From HXMU1420-13 sp965249965 (GTDB lineage Bacteria; Bacteroidota; Rhodothermia; Balneolales; Balneolaceae), in NCBI GenBank assembly GCA_965249965.1, contig OZ252262.1:2356001-2420000 (forward strand): 64,000 nt of DNA, written 5' to 3'. Of the stretch, positions 59,886 to 64,000 are shown in pieces; the stretch's first letter is position 1, and each line of letters starts with the position of its first letter. Position numbers and translations under genes: made by a program. Under the pieces are notes generated by a model. That model ran no database searches. It was given only the letters and a program-made list of their open reading frames with translations, and had not been told where the DNA came from.

Positions 59886-60914
59886 ATGCTTACAAATTTT
59901 GATGACCGTTTGGTAACTCTTGAAGAGTACATTATTCAATCTCAAAATCGTTTTCCGGGTGCAACAGGGGAATTATCACAACTTCTTAGGGATTTAGGAC
60001 TTGCCACAAAAATCATTTCCAGAGAAGTTAATAAAGCCGGGATAACCAACATTCTCGGGGTGGATGGCTCGGAAAACGTGCATGGAGAAGAAGTAAAAAA
60101 GCTGGACATTTTTGCTGATCAACAGCTTATTTCCGCTTTAGAAAGATCACAAATTACTTGTATGGTAATCTCTGAGGAAAACGATGGTATTGTACGGCTT
60201 AGCAGTACAGGGGGGAAATATATCGTCTATTTAGATCCACTTGATGGCTCTTCAAATATTGACGTGAATGTTTCAGTTGGATCAATTTTTTCAATTTATA
60301 TGCGGGAAGCCAGATACGATCCAACAGTAAAAGAATCAGATGCATTACAGCCGGGTACACGGCAAGTAGCAGCGGGTTATGTTTTGTATGGGTCAAGCAC
60401 TACTCTCGCATACACAACAGGATTAGGAGTATCCTTATTTACTTTAGACCCTACCATTGGTGAGTTTATTCTGTGTGAAAGGAATATTCGAATCCCACAA
60501 TTTGGAACCATTTACAGCATAAATGAGGGAAGCTATAACTCCTGGGATTACGGCCTGAAGAAATACATCAAGTTTTGCCAGGAAGATGACCCTGAAACCC
60601 ATCGACCTTATACAACAAGATACATCGGTTCCATGGTCGCAGATGTGCATAGAACCTTAATTAAAGGTGGAATATTTATCTATCCACATAGCGCAAGGTA
60701 CCCCGAAGGTAAACTTCGACTAATGTACGAGTGTAATCCTCTAAGTATGATTATGGAGCAGGCAGGAGGGATGGCAACGAACGGGGAAAAGAGAATTCTT
60801 GAAATTCAACCCAAGGCCATTCATGAGCGAAGCCCAATTTATATGGGCTCGCCTGAAAATGTTCTTAAAGTGATGGACTTTCTAGTGGAGTACTCAGAAG
60901 GGGTAAAAAACTAA
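59886..60914 (+). CDS. fbp: Fructose-1,6-bisphosphatase class 1
   Basis: Gluconeogenic hydrolysis of fructose 1,6-bisphosphate to fructose 6-phosphate. 342 residues, normal length. Metal and active-site motifs are present: GEEVKKLDIFAD, SEEND (metal-binding Glu pair), YLDPLDGSSNIDVNVSVGSIFSIY (the class 1 signature), RYIGSMVADVHRTLIKGGIFIYP and KLRLMYECNPLSMIMEQAGG. It has its own promoter region with a cre-like operator. The end is 11 bases from the convergent DUF192 gene. Confidence 0.95.
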   Translation: MLTNFDDRLVTLEEYIIQSQNRFPGATGELSQLLRDLGLATKIISREVNKAGITNILGVDGSENVHGEEVKKLDIFADQQLISALERSQITCMVISEENDGIVRLSSTGGKYIVYLDPLDGSSNIDVNVSVGSIFSIYMREARYDPTVKESDALQPGTRQVAAGYVLYGSSTTLAYTTGLGVSLFTLDPTIGEFILCERNIRIPQFGTIYSINEGSYNSWDYGLKKYIKFCQEDDPETHRPYTTRYIGSMVADVHRTLIKGGIFIYPHSARYPEGKLRLMYECNPLSMIMEQAGGMATNGEKRILEIQPKAIHERSPIYMGSPENVLKVMDFLVEYSEGVKN

Positions 60915-60925
60915 CGTTTACTTTT

Positions 60926-61414
60926 TTAGAATTTAATTTTCATCCCTTCGGTAATACCATGCGTTAATGCATACCCCGCGTTAGTTTCTACAACATATTT
61001 GGCAGCATCTCCAGATGGTAAACTAGTTTCTGAAAATGGAGTAGTATCGGGGTAGATTCGCACTATCACAGAATCATCATTTACGTACATAATATCTAAC
61101 GATAAGGGAGTATTGGCCATCCAGAAGCTGAGAGGTCTGGTTTCATCGAAAATGAAAAGCATTCCTTCATCTTGCCCCATAGATCGAACATCCATCAATC
61201 CTTGATTTCTTTCCATTTGTTCGTCTGCTACAGCAATTTGAAGGGTCGAAAGTATATTTCCCTCATTATCTAAAAAACTTAATTCGCTTTCCGGAGTAAT
61301 TATTCTGCCTTTAGGCTGGTCGGGATCTGACTTTGATTCTGAGTTTGAACAAGCCATGCCCAAACCCAGAATTAAAACTATTGCAGTTTTATTTAACTTC
61401 GAAAGTAACGTCAT
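60926..61414 (-). CDS. DUF192 lipoprotein
   Basis: 162 residues: a lipoprotein signal peptide with lipobox GMAC (Cys about 22), a short polar linker, then a DUF192 domain (about 45-160). The domain shows ERNQGLMDVRSMGQDEGMLFIFDETRPLSFWMANTPLSLDIMYVN and VVETNAGYALTHGI. DUF192 is a small beta-barrel-like domain of unresolved function in bacteria and archaea. Its start overlaps the end of the sortilin-like gene by 26 bases, so the two are probably co-transcribed. Confidence 0.87.
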   Translation of the reverse strand: MTLLSKLNKTAIVLILGLGMACSNSESKSDPDQPKGRIITPESELSFLDNEGNILSTLQIAVADEQMERNQGLMDVRSMGQDEGMLFIFDETRPLSFWMANTPLSLDIMYVNDDSVIVRIYPDTTPFSETSLPSGDAAKYVVETNAGYALTHGITEGMKIKF

Positions 61415-64000
61415 GCGAAGCTCGTCTTGTTTTAAATGTTAAGGTATACGTGCCTTTTTGTAAAAATTCCAGATTATCATCTGAATCGTTAATTACAAGG
61501 TCCCACTGGTAGGTGTTAAAACCGTGATTACCTTGTGTATCAATTTCTGTAACCACATCACCGTCTTCATTTTTAACTTCGATGGTTACATTTTGATCAT
61601 CACCGTCGTTGCTTAAAAAGTAAACAAGGTGTACTTCAGGTTTGTTTGGTGCTTGATATTCAGCTGATGAAGTGCCCCAACGATTTGAATATCGTATGCT
61701 TTTTGGGGTTGTACCAGAAATTCGTTCATCCAGTCGGTCAGCCACTTCATGAATAGGTTCAATATCCATCACATAAATAGAGCGACCATGTGTTGCAATC
61801 ACTAAATCTAAATCTCGTGGATGAACAATCATATCATACGAAGCAACATTGGGTTTTACGGACAAATAATGCCAGTTCGTTCCATCATCAAAACTTACAT
61901 AGGATCCGTGATCGAGTCCCGCATAAAGAATAGATGGATTAACCGGATCCTGAACAATCACATTAACAACATCTTCCGGTAGATTTCCTTTTATAGAAGT
62001 CCAGGTTTGCCCAAAATCAGTGGTTTTGTAGATGTAGGTTTTAAATTCATCCTTACGATATCCGTTTAAAGATACATAAGCAGTAGCTTCATCGAATATA
62101 GATGCGTGCACTTCGCTTACCCATCGACCTTGAGGTAGAAAATCTGATACTTTTGTCCAACTTGCACCACCATCTCGAGTTACCTGAATATTGCCATCAT
62201 CTGTACCTATCCAAATCACAGAAAAACTTAGAGGCGATTCTGCAATAGTTGTGATTGTAGAATAGGGTACATCACCATTTGGTAGATCGTTGGATACATC
62301 AGGACTGATTGGTGTCCAGGTTTTTCCTTCATCCATGCTTCGATTCAATCGCTGTGAACCAAAATAAAGGATGTCAGGATTATGATGACTGATATTCACC
62401 GGTGTATTCCAATTATATCGATATCGAGGTTCGCCCACATCATGCCTAGGGGAAATTCGGTTGAAAGATTGCTCAGAAAGTACGGTTCTGAAATAATTTC
62501 CGTATTGAAACCCCACGTAGACTACATCGGAGTTCCCTGGTTTAGGAGCCACATGCATACCATCACCGCCAAAAAGACGAGTCCATGGTTGTTCGCGATT
62601 GCCGGTAGATGTTGATGGACCTTTAAAGGTACCGTTATCTTGTAATCCGCCATAAATGTTATAAGGCTCTTCCATATCCACATTTACAGTATAAAATTGA
62701 CCAACTGCAGCCGTATTGTGATGAATGAAATTCTCACCTCCATCATGACTTTCATACAAGCCGCCATCGTTTCCGAGCAGAAGGTGCTCCGAGTCGTTTG
62801 GGTTAATCCAAAGTGCTTGATGATCGGCATGAACTCTTTGATTATTTGCTACGTGTTTCCATGTTTTACCACCATCTATGGATTTTAAAAACCGTACCCC
62901 CAGTATGTAAATAGTATCCGGATTATTCGGATCCACCCGAATTTCGCCGAAATAATATCCATAGGTAAAGTACACTCCATCTAAGGGGTATTCATTCATT
63001 TTTGTCCATGAATTTCCGCCATCATCCGAGCGATAAACTTCTGCTCCGATAATTTCAGTATCAAAAAGTGCCGAGTTGGCATCCCCTAGAAATTCTGCCA
63101 ATGCGATAGGCTCATATTCGCCGGCTTCAATATCGGCTTTTACTTTCACAGCATCGTATTCTGCAGGAAAACCACTTCTTCTCAAATATTGATTCAGTTT
63201 TTGATTATCGAGTTTTTGAAAGTCTGATTCGGAGATATTTACAAATGTATTTTGTGTGATTTCATCGGGGTTAACATCTCTTTCGGTTCTGGTTTCTTCC
63301 TGATTATCAACGCTCACGTACATTATATTTGGATTGGAATGTGAGATGTCAATGCCCATTCTTCCAACATGTTCTCCATCAGGTAGTCCATTAATTACTT
63401 TCTCCCACGATTCTCCACCATCCACAGATTTGTATAAGCCACTTCCTTCACCGCCTTCTTTAAAATTCCATGCTTCCCGGTCACGTTCCCAGGCAGTTGC
63501 CCAAAGTAATTCAGGGTCGTTCGGGTGAATTATCAAATCTATAACCCCGGTTGAGTCATTTATGAAGAGAGTTTTAGACCAGGTCTCGCCACCATCTGTA
63601 GTTTTATATACACCTCGCTCAGCATTATCTGAGTAAAGTGCTCCCATACTTGCCACCCAAGCGGTGTTTTCATCTCTTGGATGAGTTACGATACGCCCAA
63701 TGTGCTGTGTATTTCTTAAACCAACATAATCCCAGTTTACACCACCATCTATTGATTTGTAGACTCCGGTACCTGCATAAGTTGATCTCGAACTATTATT
63801 CTCGCCGGTACCGGCCCAGAGTACATCAGAATTAGCTCTGGAAATTGCGATATCACCAATTCCAAGTGCTCCCCCAATGTGATCAAAAATAGGAAACATA
63901 GTATTTCCGCTGTTTATCGTTTTAAAAATTCCGGCCGACCCAAACGCTGTATAAAATACTTTTGAATCCTCTGGGTGAACTGCGATGTCTGATACTCGTC
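61389..64000 (-). CDS. Sortilin/VPS10-like BNR-repeat beta-propeller protein (5' end outside window)
   Basis: At least 870 visible residues; the frame stays open to the window end, so the ATG at 63899 is internal. Many Asp-box/BNR repeats of the form S-x-DGGxTW are seen (YKSIDGGVNWDYV, YKTTDGGETWSK, YKSVDGGESWEKV, YRSDDGGNSWTKM, LKSIDGGKTWKHV, TRDGGASWTKV). They alternate with HPxDPxxxxA segments, giving the ten-bladed propeller of the VPS10/sortilin-like family common in Bacteroidota and often mis-labelled glycosyl hydrolase. The C-terminal ~100 residues form an Ig-like domain (LVYFLSNDGDDQNVTIEVKNEDG...YTLTFKTRRASHDVTFEVK), without a type IX sorting module. A secreted role is inferred; the signal peptide is not visible. 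Confidence 0.88.
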   Translation of the reverse strand, partial: RVSDIAVHPEDSKVFYTAFGSAGIFKTINSGNTMFPIFDHIGGALGIGDIAISRANSDVLWAGTGENNSSRSTYAGTGVYKSIDGGVNWDYVGLRNTQHIGRIVTHPRDENTAWVASMGALYSDNAERGVYKTTDGGETWSKTLFINDSTGVIDLIIHPNDPELLWATAWERDREAWNFKEGGEGSGLYKSVDGGESWEKVINGLPDGEHVGRMGIDISHSNPNIMYVSVDNQEETRTERDVNPDEITQNTFVNISESDFQKLDNQKLNQYLRRSGFPAEYDAVKVKADIEAGEYEPIALAEFLGDANSALFDTEIIGAEVYRSDDGGNSWTKMNEYPLDGVYFTYGYYFGEIRVDPNNPDTIYILGVRFLKSIDGGKTWKHVANNQRVHADHQALWINPNDSEHLLLGNDGGLYESHDGGENFIHHNTAAVGQFYTVNVDMEEPYNIYGGLQDNGTFKGPSTSTGNREQPWTRLFGGDGMHVAPKPGNSDVVYVGFQYGNYFRTVLSEQSFNRISPRHDVGEPRYRYNWNTPVNISHHNPDILYFGSQRLNRSMDEGKTWTPISPDVSNDLPNGDVPYSTITTIAESPLSFSVIWIGTDDGNIQVTRDGGASWTKVSDFLPQGRWVSEVHASIFDEATAYVSLNGYRKDEFKTYIYKTTDFGQTWTSIKGNLPEDVVNVIVQDPVNPSILYAGLDHGSYVSFDDGTNWHYLSVKPNVASYDMIVHPRDLDLVIATHGRSIYVMDIEPIHEVADRLDERISGTTPKSIRYSNRWGTSSAEYQAPNKPEVHLVYFLSNDGDDQNVTIEVKNEDGDVVTEIDTQGNHGFNTYQWDLVINDSDDNLEFLQKGTYTLTFKTRRASHDVTFEVK

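Noticed and set aside
63897..63899. ATG as the start of the sortilin-like gene
   Set aside because: The frame stays open to the window end and upstream codons encode more propeller-like sequence (HPEDSKVFYTAFGSAGIFKT), so the true start is outside.
1..64000. tRNA, rRNA, prophage, insertion sequence or toxin-antitoxin and defence genes
   Set aside because: I looked in the gaps and among the proteins and saw no cloverleaf, rRNA-like segment, transposase, integrase, phage or defence-family motif.

Overview
The window looks like a chromosomal segment of a marine or halophilic member of the Balneolota (Rhodothermota/Bacteroidota side of the tree). This assignment is inference. It rests on a Por/type IX-like C-terminal sorting module on the subtilase at 42978, Bacteroidota-style TAnnTTTG promoter elements, frequent TTG starts with little Shine-Dalgarno sequence, moderately AT-rich DNA, and the mix of gene families. 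I found no rRNA, tRNA, CRISPR array, insertion sequence or phage gene. Both ends cut through genes (mgtE on the left, a sortilin-like beta-propeller gene on the right).

Layout. 1-7.8 kb is housekeeping: the end of mgtE, a thyA-folA pair, a hybrid histidine kinase, an HD hydrolase with a hotdog thioesterase, an M42 aminopeptidase and a DUF2237 protein. 7.8-19.1 kb is mostly on the minus strand: a five-domain fasciclin lipoprotein, a small membrane protein, a Sua5/TsaC enzyme, mfd, and an aerotolerance (Bat-like) set (VWA protein, BatD-like protein, DUF58 protein). The Bat-like set is split by an oppositely oriented M23 peptidase lipoprotein.

19.4-39.8 kb is the striking part: a one-direction cluster of four exported DUF11-type proteins of 164, about 893, 2414 and 3157 residues, followed 6 bases later by a single-domain response regulator. 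The 2414-residue protein joins DUF11/SdrD-like surface modules to a long predicted outer-membrane beta-barrel and three OmpA-like modules. The other three have no recognisable type IX sorting domain; each ends flush with a DUF11-like module. I propose this is a surface-display or surface-fibre system in which the barrel/OmpA protein is the envelope anchor or outlet. That is a hypothesis from architecture and linkage only.

39.9-49 kb holds recO, an HtrA-like protease, a small lipoprotein and a 2002-residue subtilase with carbohydrate-binding-like modules and a type A sorting module. 49-56 kb holds an AtuA-like protein and an apparent heterodimeric ABC exporter whose two genes flank an RNase Z-like gene. 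That RNase Z has an altered metal motif (HxDxDH) and a 150-residue RGG/glycine tail. 56-64 kb holds a DUF883 protein, prfB with the classical programmed +1 frameshift, nadB, coaE, fbp, a DUF192 lipoprotein and the sortilin-like propeller protein.

Regulation visible in the sequence: LacI/CcpA-type cre-like palindromes upstream of the DUF11 locus (19210) and fbp (59860), with weaker copies before the histidine kinase and fasciclin genes. There are also TTTG-N18-AnnTTTG-like promoters before the subtilase and fbp, and two clear intrinsic terminators (7775 and 49009).
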